NCBI RefSeq assembly: GCF_003144035.1
Contig: NZ_QFWT01000005.1
Location: forward strand, 1 to 64,000
Direction: 5' to 3'
Length of the DNA: 64,000 nucleotides
Source of the DNA: Vibrio albus
GTDB lineage: Bacteria; Pseudomonadota; Gammaproteobacteria; Enterobacterales; Vibrionaceae
Part shown: positions 8,294-17,796 of the stretch, one piece after another
Layout: every line of letters begins with the position of its first letter
How positions within the stretch are numbered: position 1 is the stretch's first letter
Notes under the pieces: generated by a model
What the model saw: the letters and a program-made list of their open reading frames with translations, nothing else
Database searches by the model: none
What the model was told of the DNA's origin: nothing
Program-made: the position numbers and the translations under genes

Positions 8294-10077
8294 ATTCCGC
8301 AGCGAACGTTTATCAGGTTTTTACCCGATTATTTGGCAATACAAACACCACCAATCAACCTTGGGGCACCATCGAGCAAAACGGCATCGGCAAATTCAGT
8401 GACTTTAACGACAAAGCCCTTACCGCCATTCAAGAGTTGGGTATCACGCACATTTGGTACACTGGCGTTCCACATCATGCCGTGATTCGTGATTACAGCG
8501 CTATCAGCATTGAGAGCGATCACCCAGCAGTCGTAAAAGGTCGTGCAGGCTCACCTTATGCGGTCAAAGATTACTATTCGGTTAATCCTGATTTGGCAGA
8601 TGACCCAACACGCCGACTGGAAGAGTTCGAAGCCCTCATCGAGCGCACTCATGCTCACAACATGAAGGTCATTATCGATATCGTTCCAAACCACGTAGCA
8701 AGGCGTTATCAAGGTCTGAACAACCCGACAGGTATACGAGACTTCGGTGCCGATGATGACACCAGCGTTGAGTACCACCGCGACAACAACTTCTACTATG
8801 TTCCGAATCAAGCTTTTGAGTTGCCAAATATTCCCGAGCAACTTTCCCCTCTGGGCGACCCGGAGCTGATTTCGAACTTACCCGCATTTGAAGAGTCTCC
8901 TGCCAAATGGACAGGCAACGGTTCGAGACTTGCCAAACCACAATTCGACGATTGGTATGAAACCGTCAAGATCAATTACGGCGTACGTCCAGACGGCAGC
9001 AAAGACTTTCCCGAGCTACCTGCCGACTACGCAAACAAAAGTCATGCAGAGCATTTACAATTCTGGCAAGACAAAGTACTACCAAGTTCCTGGTATAAAT
9101 TTAGAGATATTGCGCTGTACTGGATTGAGAAAGGCGTGGATGGCTTACGCTATGACATGGCGGAGATGGTGCCCGTAGAGTTTTGGAGCTTTATGAACTC
9201 GAGCATCAAGGCCGTCAATCCAGATGCGTTCTTGGTGGCGGAAGTGTACCAACCTCATTTGTATCGGGATTACATCCACCTAGGCAAGATGGATTATCTG
9301 TACGACAAAGTCGATTTGTACGATTGCCTTAAAGACGTGATTCACGGCAAAGAGAGCGTCAGCAAAATCAGTGATGCTCAAAACAGCCTGATGGACATTG
9401 AACACCACATGCTGCACTTCCTTGATAACCACGATGAACAGCGCCTTGCCTCGCCAGAATTTGCAGGCAGCGCAGAAAATGGCTTGCCAGCGATGCTGGT
9501 TGCAACCCTTATAAGCACATCACCAACCATGGTGTATTTCGGGCAAGAAGTCGGTGAAGCAGGAAACGAAAACGCTGGTTTTGGTCAGCCAAGCCGCACG
9601 TCGATTTTTGACTATATCGGCGTTCCAGAGCACCAAAAGTGGATGAACCACGGCGAGTTCGATGGCGGATTGCTGTCGCAAGAGCAAAAAGAAGTGAGAG
9701 CTTACTACCAACGCTTGCTCAACTTCGCGATGACGTCTCCTGCAAAAATGGGGGGCTATTTCGATTTGTATCCGAGTAACCAAGAAGCACTGGGCAATGA
9801 GTCATTCTTCTTCGCGCGCCATTCGGCTAAGCAACTGATTTTGGTGATCGCCCGCTTTAGAGGAAATCAGCGCCAAAACGTGGAGTTAGTACTGCCTGAC
9901 GAGCTGATCAAAAAGATCGAACTTAAAGATGGCGAATATACCCTAAACGATGCGGTGAACCACCTTTCTCCGCTCACCTTGAGCATCGTGAATGGCATCG
10001 GTAAATGCCAGTTTACCATCGAGCCAAAATGTGCAAGTGCTTTCACTTTAGATATAGACGCTTTCATCACTCTTTAA
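8290..10077 (+). CDS. GH13 alpha-amylase family protein
   Basis: A 595-residue GH13 protein without signal peptide, so probably cytoplasmic. Conserved region I is IDIVPNHVAR. The nucleophile Asp (about residue 290) is in GLRYDMAEM, the acid/base Glu (about 318) in FLVAEVYQ, and the third Asp (about 381) in LDNHDEQR, so the active site looks intact. It is more distant from the classic alpha-glucosidases than its upstream neighbour and likely acts on linear or cyclic maltodextrins taken up by the cell; exact specificity cannot be read from sequence. It lies 41 bp downstream of the oligo-1,6-glucosidase and its start codon overlaps the stop of a mini-ORF. Confidence 0.85.
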   Translation: MNSAANVYQVFTRLFGNTNTTNQPWGTIEQNGIGKFSDFNDKALTAIQELGITHIWYTGVPHHAVIRDYSAISIESDHPAVVKGRAGSPYAVKDYYSVNPDLADDPTRRLEEFEALIERTHAHNMKVIIDIVPNHVARRYQGLNNPTGIRDFGADDDTSVEYHRDNNFYYVPNQAFELPNIPEQLSPLGDPELISNLPAFEESPAKWTGNGSRLAKPQFDDWYETVKINYGVRPDGSKDFPELPADYANKSHAEHLQFWQDKVLPSSWYKFRDIALYWIEKGVDGLRYDMAEMVPVEFWSFMNSSIKAVNPDAFLVAEVYQPHLYRDYIHLGKMDYLYDKVDLYDCLKDVIHGKESVSKISDAQNSLMDIEHHMLHFLDNHDEQRLASPEFAGSAENGLPAMLVATLISTSPTMVYFGQEVGEAGNENAGFGQPSRTSIFDYIGVPEHQKWMNHGEFDGGLLSQEQKEVRAYYQRLLNFAMTSPAKMGGYFDLYPSNQEALGNESFFFARHSAKQLILVIARFRGNQRQNVELVLPDELIKKIELKDGEYTLNDAVNHLSPLTLSIVNGIGKCQFTIEPKCASAFTLDIDAFITL

Positions 10078-10338
10078 ATTTGGCTGTTGTTCACAAAAAC
10101 AGCCACAAACTTCCAAACTCCTTTTTCAAATCAACCTCCGTCAAGCATTGGCTACTAGGTAAAACCGGAGCCAATGCGCTTCCTTGAGCCCACCTAAACG
10201 CATTGATATAAAAAAATATAATATCAACGACAAAGAAAACTATTTTAACCCCGGAGCGCATCCTCGTAATATCAACCCCGTGAAACAACAAGTTATAGCG
10301 ACATCGGTCGCTAGGTTTGAAACAAGGAATCTTTAGCC
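10078..10338. promoter_or_regulatory. Structured leader/regulatory region upstream of the MalE-type gene
   Basis: 261 bp rich in inverted repeats: GGCTGTT/AACAGCC (10082-10088, 10098-10104), a 9-bp pair GCATTGGCT/AGCCAATGC (10145-10153, 10169-10177), TTGATAT/ATATCAA (10203-10209, 10221-10227) and AGCGAC/GTCGCT with a 4-nt loop (10297-10312). The first could weakly end the GH13 transcript. The last lies in the probable 5' UTR, 26 bases before the MalE ATG. The AT-rich pair is a candidate operator. The regulator is unknown. Confidence 0.45.
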
Positions 10339-11517
10339 ATGAAATCTATTCTAAAAACGCTTTCGCTTTGCACTTTGTCTGCACTTTTAGCGCCTTCCGT
10401 TTCTGCGATGCAGGAAGGAGAAATCACAATTTGGATCAACGGCGATAAGTCTTACGAAGGGCTGAGCCAAATTGGTGAGCAATTCGAAGAGGACACCGGC
10501 ATCAAAGTTAATGTTCAGTTTCCTGAGTCGCTAGAAGAAAAATTTCAGCAACACGCAGCAACAGGTGGTGGTCCAGACGTCATCTTCTGGGCACACGACC
10601 GTTTTGGCGGCTACGCGCAAGCCGGCTTACTGCAAGAGCTGAAACCAAGCCAGGAATTCAAAGACAAGCTTGTCGACTTCAGCTGGGATGCAGTGACTGT
10701 GGATGGCAAAATTTACGGCTACCCTCTGGCTATTGAAGTGCCTTCTCTGATTTACAACAAAGATCTACTGCCTAACCCACCTAAGACTTGGGAAGAGCTG
10801 GAGTCGATCGACCAGAAAATGCAAAAGCAAGGCAAGAAAGCGATCATGTGGGACGTGAAGAACGCTTACTTTACCTGGCCTATGATTTCGGCGGGCGGCG
10901 CTTACTCTTTTGCTAAAACTGCTGACGGCTACAATGCAAAAGACACGGGCATAAACAATGAAGCGGGCGTGGCAGGTCTGCAATTCCTTGTCGATATGGT
11001 CAACAAAGGCATCGTTGATCCGAGCATGGATTACTCGGTATCAGAAGCCGCTTTCACTAAAGGTGAAGTGGCAATGACGATCAATGGTCCTTGGTCTTGG
11101 GGCAACCTGGACAAGTTGAACGTTAACTACGGCGTTGCGGTGTTGCCAACGTTGAATGGCAGTAAAAGTAACCCGTTCGTCGGAGTTTTGAGTGCGGGTA
11201 TTAACGCATCAAGTCCAAACAAAGATCTGGCGGTCGAGTTCCTGGAAAACTACCTATACCAAGACAGCGCACTGAAGATCATGGACGACGACAAACCACT
11301 GGGTGCGGTAACCCTGAAATCATTCCAGAAGCGCCTAGAGAGTGATGAGCGCATTAAATCGACCATGATCAATGCGAAAAACGGCGAGATCATGCCAAAT
11401 ATTCCTGAAATGACTTCTTATTTCTTTGTTGAAGGTGCAGCCATCGACAACGCGATGCAAGGTAAACAAACCGTTAAAGACGCGCTGGACACCGCTGCAA
11501 AACAAATTGTCCATTAA
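10339..11517 (+). CDS. malE: Maltose/maltodextrin-binding protein, MalE-like
   Basis: A 392-residue periplasmic binding protein of the MalE family. The signal peptide is residues 1-23 (Lys-containing start, hydrophobic core, cleavage near SVSA). The mature chain opens [17 protein letters not shown] as MalE does. It contains [52 protein letters not shown] and the C-terminal [10 protein letters not shown] segment, all MalE hallmarks. AAGGA precedes the ATG. No malF, malG or malK lies next to it, so it must deliver maltodextrins to permeases encoded elsewhere or act as an accessory binding protein. A terminator follows directly. It is probably co-regulated with the flanking alpha-glucan enzymes. 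Confidence 0.9.
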   Translation: MKSILKTLSLCTLSALLAPSVSAMQEGEITIWINGDKSYEGLSQIGEQFEEDTGIKVNVQFPESLEEKFQQHAATGGGPDVIFWAHDRFGGYAQAGLLQELKPSQEFKDKLVDFSWDAVTVDGKIYGYPLAIEVPSLIYNKDLLPNPPKTWEELESIDQKMQKQGKKAIMWDVKNAYFTWPMISAGGAYSFAKTADGYNAKDTGINNEAGVAGLQFLVDMVNKGIVDPSMDYSVSEAAFTKGEVAMTINGPWSWGNLDKLNVNYGVAVLPTLNGSKSNPFVGVLSAGINASSPNKDLAVEFLENYLYQDSALKIMDDDKPLGAVTLKSFQKRLESDERIKSTMINAKNGEIMPNIPEMTSYFFVEGAAIDNAMQGKQTVKDALDTAAKQIVH

Positions 11518-11535
11518 TTCTTCATGTTTATGTTT

Positions 11536-11560
11536 GGCACAGTTCACTGTGCCCTTTTTA
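11536..11560 (+). terminator. Rho-independent terminator after malE
   Basis: Perfect 7-bp stem GGCACAG/CTGTGCC (11536-11542, 11547-11553), loop TTCA, followed by CTTTTTAG. It ends the malE transcript and probably limits read-through into the next gene, which starts 20-30 bases later. Confidence 0.85.
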
Positions 11561-11579
11561 GTTTGTGAGACTCTGGAAT

Positions 11580-14360
11580 ATGCCCCGATACCCAATGCTA
11601 TATCTGAAAGGCACACTGAATGGTTGGGGGCTAGACACGCCTTTCCAGCCGATAGACGACCACCTATTGCAGGCGAGCGTGGTTTTTCCTGCCGATAAAC
11701 ACCAATTTAAAATCGCTGATTTAAATGGCAGCGAAAACTGGACCTTCGCCGCGGATGATATTAAAGCAGTTGAGATCAGTTTGAATCAAACACTCTCGCT
11801 CATTCCGACTCAAGGTATCGGTAATGACTTAGTCTTCGAGCCAGAACAATCCGGACGTTATTTATTAACGCTTGATCTCAGTGAGGCATCACCTAACCTG
11901 CACATCAAACCTGCTACGGTGCACGCTGAATTGCAGCGCACTCAACCCGAATTTGACCAAATTATCACGCCGCAATGTGGTTCCGTCCCTGCAGAGTCCA
12001 CCACGACTAAGTCAAAGCCAGTAACGACGCTAACTCAAAACGAGCTATTTCAGGCGTTAGCGATTGAGAGCGATACGCCTTTCTCATTTGTTTTTGGTGA
12101 CAACCTGGACGGTTACTATGAAGGTCAAACGCACAGCGTATCTGGCTCAGCGCGCTATCGCCATCATCAGGGTTGGTATTTGGGCGGCTTTGCATCCTGT
12201 GTTGGAAGCACACTCAACAATAGAGAACAGGCGCAACTTGCAGCCTTGATGCCTTACGGGATTGAGCATCACTACACCAATGCGTCCAAAGATTGCTTAT
12301 CACTGATGGCAGGGCAACGCCTTGTTGCGCTGAGTGTGGAGTCCGCCTGCAGCGATGAGTTGTCGTTGATTCCGGAGCTCAATGTCACTCCGTTAAGCTG
12401 CCAAATTGAAGCGGTTGAAAACTGCCTGCTTATCTCTGTCGATCCTGAAATCTGCCCTGAAGGCGCGCTCTCTTTTATCGCAATCAGCGCCAACCAGCCA
12501 GTTCGGGTGCAAACCCTCAGCAATGCCAATACTGACATCCATAATGCGGTGTTCGGCACTAGTCAGAATGTTCAGCTTAAACTCAGTTCCGAGTCTCAAA
12601 CGAAACGCTTCACCACGTATTTCGCTTTTTCAAACGACAGAGCAGAAGCAATCAAACAAGCTCAAACCGCCGCTTTCGAACATGCAGCACTGAAACATCA
12701 ACACTCGGTATTTGAGTTCCTGACCAATAACTACTTTTGGTGTGATGATCTTGAGTACAACCGAGCTGTCATGTGGGCACGATTAGCGAGTCGGACCTTT
12801 GTAAACAAAGAGCTGGGAACAGGCATCTGGGCAGGTCTGCCATGGTTTAAAGACTGCTGGGGAAGAGACACCTTTATCGCGCTACCAGGCACGAGCCTCG
12901 TCAATGGTGAGTTCGGCGAAGCCCGCGAGATCATCTCCAATTTCGCCTCTATGCAGTTGGATGATATTCACAATAAAAACCACGGTCGCATTCCTAATCG
13001 GGTGACCAGTGAAACCAATATCATCTATAACACCACTGATGGCACGCCGTGGATGGTTCGCGAAATCTTCGAGTACATTAATTACACTGGGGACACTCAG
13101 TTCGCTCACCAAATGCTGCCTATCGTAAAATGCTTTATAGAAGGGGTTGAAAAACATTATCTCGATGACGATGGTTTGATGCTGCATCGCGATCCTGACA
13201 CTTGGATGGATGCGAAAATCAACGGTCAGATCCCGTGGTCACCGCGCGGACCAAAAGCCAACGATATCGAAGCGCTCTGGTATGAGAGCCTGCTCGTGGC
13301 GTATCAGCTTGCTGAGTGGAACAATGACCAGGCGCTGTCTCAGCATTGTTTAATCCTGGCTGACAAAGTTAAAGCCAGCTTTATCGACAAGTTCTGGGAT
13401 GGTGAGTCCATGCAGTTGGCGGATCACCTTAAACAAGGCGATGCTAAAGACACCAGCGTTCGACCAAACCAACTGATGACGCTGACTATCCCGACAAGTC
13501 ACGCTCTTGTTCCTGAGCATATCGGGCAGCACATCGTGAAGAACAGCGTGGAGCATCTGCTTTTCCCGTGGGGAATTTGTTCTCTGCAGCAAGAACATCC
13601 TGAGTTCCATCCTTACCACGATAATCGGTCCGAGTATCACAAAGATGCGGCGTATCACAACGGTACCATTTGGGGCTGGAACGCTGGTTTTACCGTAGGT
13701 GCGTTGTCCCGTTACCAACAGCAGGACTTGGCATACGAACTGAGCAAAAATTTAGCTCACCAGATCTTGTACCAAGGTCATCGCGGCACCATGAGCGAGA
13801 ACTTAGATGCGTACCAAGAGTCGCAAACCTCCTTAATTCAAAGTGGTACTTACGCACAGGCATGGTCGGTGTCTGAATTTGCACGCAATACCCAACAAGA
13901 CTACTTGGGCTTTACGCCAAAGCTCTCGACCAACACCATCGAGCTTTGCCCAAACCTGCCTTCAGCATGGACGAACATAACGGCTCGACTGCCTTTTAGT
14001 GATGGAAATGCGCTTTATGTCCGGATGGAAAAAAGCGACACAACCACGTTCTTATTCGACTTTGAACAAGTAAAACCTGAAATTAAGTTCATCCTGAGAC
14101 TGCGCAGTCAGCGACATGAGGTAAAAATTGAAGCCTCAATGAGTGAAGCCATGACCATTGAGTGGCAGCCAGAATCAGGGCAAGTCCATTGCAGTCGTGG
14201 AGATGTGAAAACAACGCTTAAGCCGCTGTCACCGTTCACTTTGTTGGAAGGATTAACTTTCACTCAACCGAATCGTGCATTGTCGCATCCGGCTCTTGAG
14301 GAAGATAATTACTTGCTCAGCAAGCGTTCATCAAAAAATCTTTGTGCTGCTAAAGACTAA
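11580..14360 (+). CDS. Amylo-alpha-1,6-glucosidase / glycogen debranching-type protein
   Basis: About 926 residues. The C-terminal half is the (alpha/alpha)6 glycogen-debranching GDE_C domain: ARLASRTFVNKELGTGIWAG, LPWFKDCWGRDTFIALPGT, NRVTSETNIIYNTTDGTPW and a late GTIWGWNAGF. Such domains hydrolyse alpha-1,6 branches. The N-terminus (YLKGTLNGWGLDTPF, then HQFKIADLNGS) resembles a small starch-binding module, followed by a beta-rich middle of about 300 residues. No signal peptide is evident. It completes the set of alpha-glucan enzymes beginning at 6614. Start is uncertain: a GTG at 11565 and an ATG at 11595 are alternatives, and none has a good ribosome site; the ATG at 11580 was preferred by codon type. 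Confidence 0.82.
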   Translation: MPRYPMLYLKGTLNGWGLDTPFQPIDDHLLQASVVFPADKHQFKIADLNGSENWTFAADDIKAVEISLNQTLSLIPTQGIGNDLVFEPEQSGRYLLTLDLSEASPNLHIKPATVHAELQRTQPEFDQIITPQCGSVPAESTTTKSKPVTTLTQNELFQALAIESDTPFSFVFGDNLDGYYEGQTHSVSGSARYRHHQGWYLGGFASCVGSTLNNREQAQLAALMPYGIEHHYTNASKDCLSLMAGQRLVALSVESACSDELSLIPELNVTPLSCQIEAVENCLLISVDPEICPEGALSFIAISANQPVRVQTLSNANTDIHNAVFGTSQNVQLKLSSESQTKRFTTYFAFSNDRAEAIKQAQTAAFEHAALKHQHSVFEFLTNNYFWCDDLEYNRAVMWARLASRTFVNKELGTGIWAGLPWFKDCWGRDTFIALPGTSLVNGEFGEAREIISNFASMQLDDIHNKNHGRIPNRVTSETNIIYNTTDGTPWMVREIFEYINYTGDTQFAHQMLPIVKCFIEGVEKHYLDDDGLMLHRDPDTWMDAKINGQIPWSPRGPKANDIEALWYESLLVAYQLAEWNNDQALSQHCLILADKVKASFIDKFWDGESMQLADHLKQGDAKDTSVRPNQLMTLTIPTSHALVPEHIGQHIVKNSVEHLLFPWGICSLQQEHPEFHPYHDNRSEYHKDAAYHNGTIWGWNAGFTVGALSRYQQQDLAYELSKNLAHQILYQGHRGTMSENLDAYQESQTSLIQSGTYAQAWSVSEFARNTQQDYLGFTPKLSTNTIELCPNLPSAWTNITARLPFSDGNALYVRMEKSDTTTFLFDFEQVKPEIKFILRLRSQRHEVKIEASMSEAMTIEWQPESGQVHCSRGDVKTTLKPLSPFTLLEGLTFTQPNRALSHPALEEDNYLLSKRSSKNLCAAKD

Positions 14361-14393
14361 AAAAACTCAGAGAGCGCGAAAGCGCTCTCTGGG
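14361..14393 (-). terminator. Strong hairpin, terminator mainly for leftward transcription
   Basis: A perfect 10-bp GC-rich stem (14368-14377 with 14382-14391) with a GAAA tetraloop. On the minus strand it is followed by AGTTTTTTT, a good intrinsic terminator; on the plus strand there is no T-run, although the hairpin directly follows the debranching gene. It would stop transcripts coming leftward from the hemerythrin-GGDEF-EAL gene. Confidence 0.75.
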
Positions 14394-14412
14394 CCGGAAC
14401 CAACAGTTTACC

Positions 14413-14525
14413 TTTGGTGCCGCTTTGAGTTTGAGGATTCCACCGCTAAAACTACCTTTGTTAACCATGTGGATACCAATCCGAAATTCGATTTAGACAG
14501 CGTGTTCAAGATAAGTTTGCCTTAA
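14413..14525 (+). pseudogene. Possible C-terminal gene remnant
   Basis: One plus-strand frame reads like a protein tail (about 36 codons, including RFEFEDSTAKTTFVNHVDT and ending VFKISLP) before TAA at 14523-14525. It has no start codon. The alternating polar/aromatic pattern would suit the last strands of an outer-membrane beta barrel such as an oligosaccharide porin, but this is a guess. It mirrors the remnant at 5412-5537 on the other side of the alpha-glucan block. Confidence 0.3.
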
Positions 14526-14729
14526 CCCCGAAAGTTTATATCAAAACGATTAATGCTCAGCGGCCTTATTCTGAGGGTTAGGAAACAAGCTATCAGGCTA
14601 CTTACCTTTTGGGAAATCTGCCAGGCAGCACTTTCCTGAAGGGTTTCGAGTCCTGCATGCACAGTTTCCGGCCTTTTTTTCCTCAACCACAAACTGGCGT
14701 GTAAGAGGATTTCCAATATACAAACAGCC

Positions 14730-17054
14730 TTAAAAGTTTGGTGCTGATAATGAGATAAATTCTTCAATAGGGATTGGTTTGCTAAAGAAATACCCTTGAT
14801 AATTCAAACAACCGAATTTCTCCAGGTGTTCTCGTTGACTCTGGTTTTCTACCCCCTCGGCAATGACACTCATACCAAGTTCTTTTGCCATAAGAATAAT
14901 CATGTTGACGATTGACTGATCATTCATATTTGTGTCTAACGCTGAAACAAATGCGCGATCTATTTTAAGCTGACTTAATGGTAAGCGTTTTATGTATTGC
15001 AATGAGGAGTAACCTGTACCGAAATCATCAATAGAAAACTCGATACCGAGATTATTTAGCGTTGTCATGCGCGAGATGACCAGTTCAATATCATCAACAA
15101 ATAGACTTTCCGTCAGCTCAAGCTTGAGTTTTCCATGTTCTAACTGATATTTTTGCATCAATTCACAGACTTTATCTACGAATGAAGGTTGACGAAATTG
15201 TACATAACTGACATTAACTGACAGCGTAAGGTCACGTCTGTTTTCATCTTGTTGCCAGAGGTTAAGTTGTTGACATGCGGTGTCTAGAACCCAATCCCCC
15301 ATCGGTATGATAAGTCCTGTTTCTTCGGCGATAGGAATAAAGCGATCAGGGCAAACAAGGCCATCAAGAGGATGATTCCAACGAATTAATGCTTCGGCAC
15401 CGAAAATTCGGCCTGATTGGTCTACCTGAGGTTGATAGAAAAGTGTGAATTGCTGCTCTTCAATCGCGATCCTTAGCTCATTTTCCAGCTTCATTCGGAC
15501 TTTGATTTCCTGCTGCATCAGTGGGTCATAAAAGCGAACGGTATTCTTTCCCCCTTCCTTAGCCTGGTACATGGCAATATCCGCTTGTTTCATCAACTCA
15601 TGCGCTGAGGTGCGGTTGTCATTAAATAAAACCATACCGATACTTGCGCTGATATTACATTGACACTCGCGGATAAAATAGGGTTCAGATATAGACAATG
15701 CTACCCTATTGGCTACCGATTCAGCCTTTGCGGCAACTTCGATCGAATTACCACTAAAATTAGAAAGAATAATGACAAATTCATCTCCGCCAACACGAGA
15801 AACCGTGTCTCCCTGATACAGACAGGACTGAATACGTGTCGAAATCTCCTGGAGAAGAATATCACCATATTCATGGCCATGACTGTCATTCCAAGTTTTA
15901 AAGTCGTCAATGTCCATGCACAGTAAAACATTGTAGGTTTGGCTACGTTGTGTCATTGCGATGGTTTGATTTAATCGATCCAGCAATAAACGCCGATTAG
16001 GCAATTGAGTTAGAGGATCATAATAAGCTAGTTGTGTGATTTGCTCTTCATCTTGCTTGCGGTCTGTTACATCCTGTAAAAACCCCGATATTTTTTCAGG
16101 TATACCATCTTCGCCGTAGACCACTTTACCCCGGCATTCTATCCAACGTTTAGCCCCATCATTCACCCGTTCGATTTGATACACCATTCGGTGTTCTTCT
16201 CCGGTTTCAAAGCTATGTTGAACCGAATCCAGAAAATTCTTCTGGGAGTCCTGACTCATTATGCAGAAAAATGATTCCAGCTCCGGAGTCGTATTTTCAG
16301 CTATGCCGAATAAACGGTATATTTGTGGAGACCATTCAGCCGATTGATCTGCGTATCGTAGTGACCAGTGTCCGATTTGCGCATAATCCATAACGGCCTG
16401 CAACTGACGTTCACTCTCTAAGTGCATATCGAGTGCTTGATTTTTTGCTTTAATTTCCCGCATCAGACGAATCGCGTTAGAAGATAAGCTCTTATATGCC
16501 GCCAGAATAATATTGATGGCATTTCTGCCATTTTCGCGCATCTGTTTTTCTGCGCTGTGCTTAGCTTCATCTAATGACATTCCTGACTGCACAGCTTTAG
16601 CTAGCAATGCCATATATTTATCACTTTCTAAAATATGAGAGGCGAGCCAGCCAGCTAAAAACGACAGCAGTTCATCAAGCCACTCTTCTTCTGTAAGGAT
16701 CGACGTTTTTTGCTCAAAATCGTGGACACGTTGGATAAAGTCGAGGTGGCTGTTGTGATGTTTATCGGTTGGTTCTGACTCGGAGATAGTTGAAAGCCAG
16801 TAGTTATCTTCCGTATTAAAGTGGTAAACCGCATAATCAACCAATTCGAGAATTAAATCGTCTAAATTGAGTGTAGAGTTTTGGAAGGAGATGAAGCTGG
16901 CAACCCGATTGAGTATAGAAACCAGTTGCTTATGTTGCTCATCAATTTCGGGAATACCGATATTAAAACTATCATACCAAGGGAAAATATCGATATGTTC
17001 ATCTAAAGCCATACAATCACCAAAATCTGTCACATACCAATATGGATAATGCAC
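14730..17054 (-). CDS. Hemerythrin-PAS-GGDEF-EAL cyclic-di-GMP enzyme
   Basis: 774 residues, no membrane segment, so cytoplasmic. Residues about 20-165 form a bacteriohemerythrin domain with the di-iron ligands in place: DEQHKQL, HFNTED, HHNSHLDF and HILESDKYM. A linker helix and PAS domain (about 215-335) precede a GGDEF domain with intact RVGGDEF (no RxxD I-site; YQGD instead) and an EAL domain with AEALIRWNHP and DDFGTGYSSL. Bacterial hemerythrins bind O2 or NO reversibly, so this protein could tune cyclic-di-GMP to oxygen or nitric oxide; that link is inference. It stands alone, divergent from the gene at 17125. The start may be the internal ATG at 17012, since hemerythrin domains usually begin near the N-terminus and neither ATG has a strong ribosome site. 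Confidence 0.9.
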   Translation of the reverse strand: MHYPYWYVTDFGDCMALDEHIDIFPWYDSFNIGIPEIDEQHKQLVSILNRVASFISFQNSTLNLDDLILELVDYAVYHFNTEDNYWLSTISESEPTDKHHNSHLDFIQRVHDFEQKTSILTEEEWLDELLSFLAGWLASHILESDKYMALLAKAVQSGMSLDEAKHSAEKQMRENGRNAINIILAAYKSLSSNAIRLMREIKAKNQALDMHLESERQLQAVMDYAQIGHWSLRYADQSAEWSPQIYRLFGIAENTTPELESFFCIMSQDSQKNFLDSVQHSFETGEEHRMVYQIERVNDGAKRWIECRGKVVYGEDGIPEKISGFLQDVTDRKQDEEQITQLAYYDPLTQLPNRRLLLDRLNQTIAMTQRSQTYNVLLCMDIDDFKTWNDSHGHEYGDILLQEISTRIQSCLYQGDTVSRVGGDEFVIILSNFSGNSIEVAAKAESVANRVALSISEPYFIRECQCNISASIGMVLFNDNRTSAHELMKQADIAMYQAKEGGKNTVRFYDPLMQQEIKVRMKLENELRIAIEEQQFTLFYQPQVDQSGRIFGAEALIRWNHPLDGLVCPDRFIPIAEETGLIIPMGDWVLDTACQQLNLWQQDENRRDLTLSVNVSYVQFRQPSFVDKVCELMQKYQLEHGKLKLELTESLFVDDIELVISRMTTLNNLGIEFSIDDFGTGYSSLQYIKRLPLSQLKIDRAFVSALDTNMNDQSIVNMIILMAKELGMSVIAEGVENQSQREHLEKFGCLNYQGYFFSKPIPIEEFISLSAPNF

Positions 17055-17124
17055 ACGTTATATATAAGAATAGCATTCTATTCTTGGCTTTGATAATCAA
17101 GGCATTGAAAAGAGAAAGCTTGTA

Positions 17125-17544
17125 ATGACTGATGACTTTATTTTTGTATACGGAACCCTTCGTAAAGAAACCGCAACACCTATGCACTGTGTTCTTGCCC
17201 GATATTGTGACTACTTTTCTAATGGGACAATGCAGGGAAAATTGTATGAGGTTGATGGCTATCCGGGGGCGATAGAATCAAATCAATCGGGTGATAGAGT
17301 TCATGGAGAAGTCTACCGGATTATTAACCGGGAAATGGTATTTATTCAGCTTGATGAGTATGAGGAATGCTCAGATACGTTTCCTCAACCACATGAATAT
17401 ATAAGAAAAAAAGGACTAATATCTCTACCTGATGGGGGAAATATCTTAGCCTGGGTGTATATCTTCAATCATGATTTATCAACGCTCACCGAAATTAAGA
17501 GCGGTGACTATCTGGGGTACATAAAATGTCGAGGCGCTCTCTGA
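17125..17544 (+). CDS. Gamma-glutamylcyclotransferase family protein (AIG2-like)
   Basis: 139 residues with the family signature FIFVYGTLRK at the N-terminus, which forms the substrate-binding loop, and a later LDEYEEC segment whose Glu is the usual catalytic acid. Members of the family cyclise gamma-glutamyl amines or peptides to 5-oxoproline. Bacterial homologues are often of unknown substrate. The gene is monocistronic and convergent with the small SHOCT gene. Confidence 0.85.
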   Translation: MTDDFIFVYGTLRKETATPMHCVLARYCDYFSNGTMQGKLYEVDGYPGAIESNQSGDRVHGEVYRIINREMVFIQLDEYEECSDTFPQPHEYIRKKGLISLPDGGNILAWVYIFNHDLSTLTEIKSGDYLGYIKCRGAL

Positions 17545-17583
17545 GCGAATAAGAACGGAACTGCTTCGGCTTCGTTATAGCCT

Positions 17584-17796
17584 TTAGAGGTTCCGTTTGA
17601 TCTCATCCAGTTCTTCTTTGGTGATCTCTCCTGCGGCATAGCGTTTTTTGGCGATATCTAACGCAGTTTCAGTGGGGCTGTTGTTTCTGTTTTTTGATGA
17701 AAACACCAGCCAGATGATCGCAATTATTAACAAAATCCAGAACAGGAACATAAACCCTCCTCCTGAAAATAATCCCCAGTCATAGAAGCCATGCAT
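17584..17796 (-). CDS. Small membrane protein with SHOCT domain
   Basis: 70 residues. An N-terminal membrane helix (about 14-32, FMFLFWILLIIAIIWLVF) is followed by a short linker and a C-terminal SHOCT motif (AKKRYAAGEITKEELDEIKRN), a small helical oligomerisation module. An AGGAAA site precedes the ATG. Function is unknown; such proteins are often stress- or metal-associated. Confidence 0.85.
   Translation of the reverse strand: MHGFYDWGLFSGGGFMFLFWILLIIAIIWLVFSSKNRNNSPTETALDIAKKRYAAGEITKEELDEIKRNL

Larger units (their letters stand above)
14361..14729. other. Intergenic region with decayed coding sequence
   Basis: About 370 bp between convergent genes. It holds the hairpin at 14361-14393, an apparent gene remnant at 14413-14525, and a further stretch (about 14525-14690) that reads as protein-like but broken by an in-frame stop. 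No intact gene was found. Confidence 0.5.

Noticed and set aside
10240..10275. MalT box before malE
   Set aside because: A CATCCTC stretch resembles part of the motif but does not match the GGGGATGAGG-type core, and no array of repeats is present.
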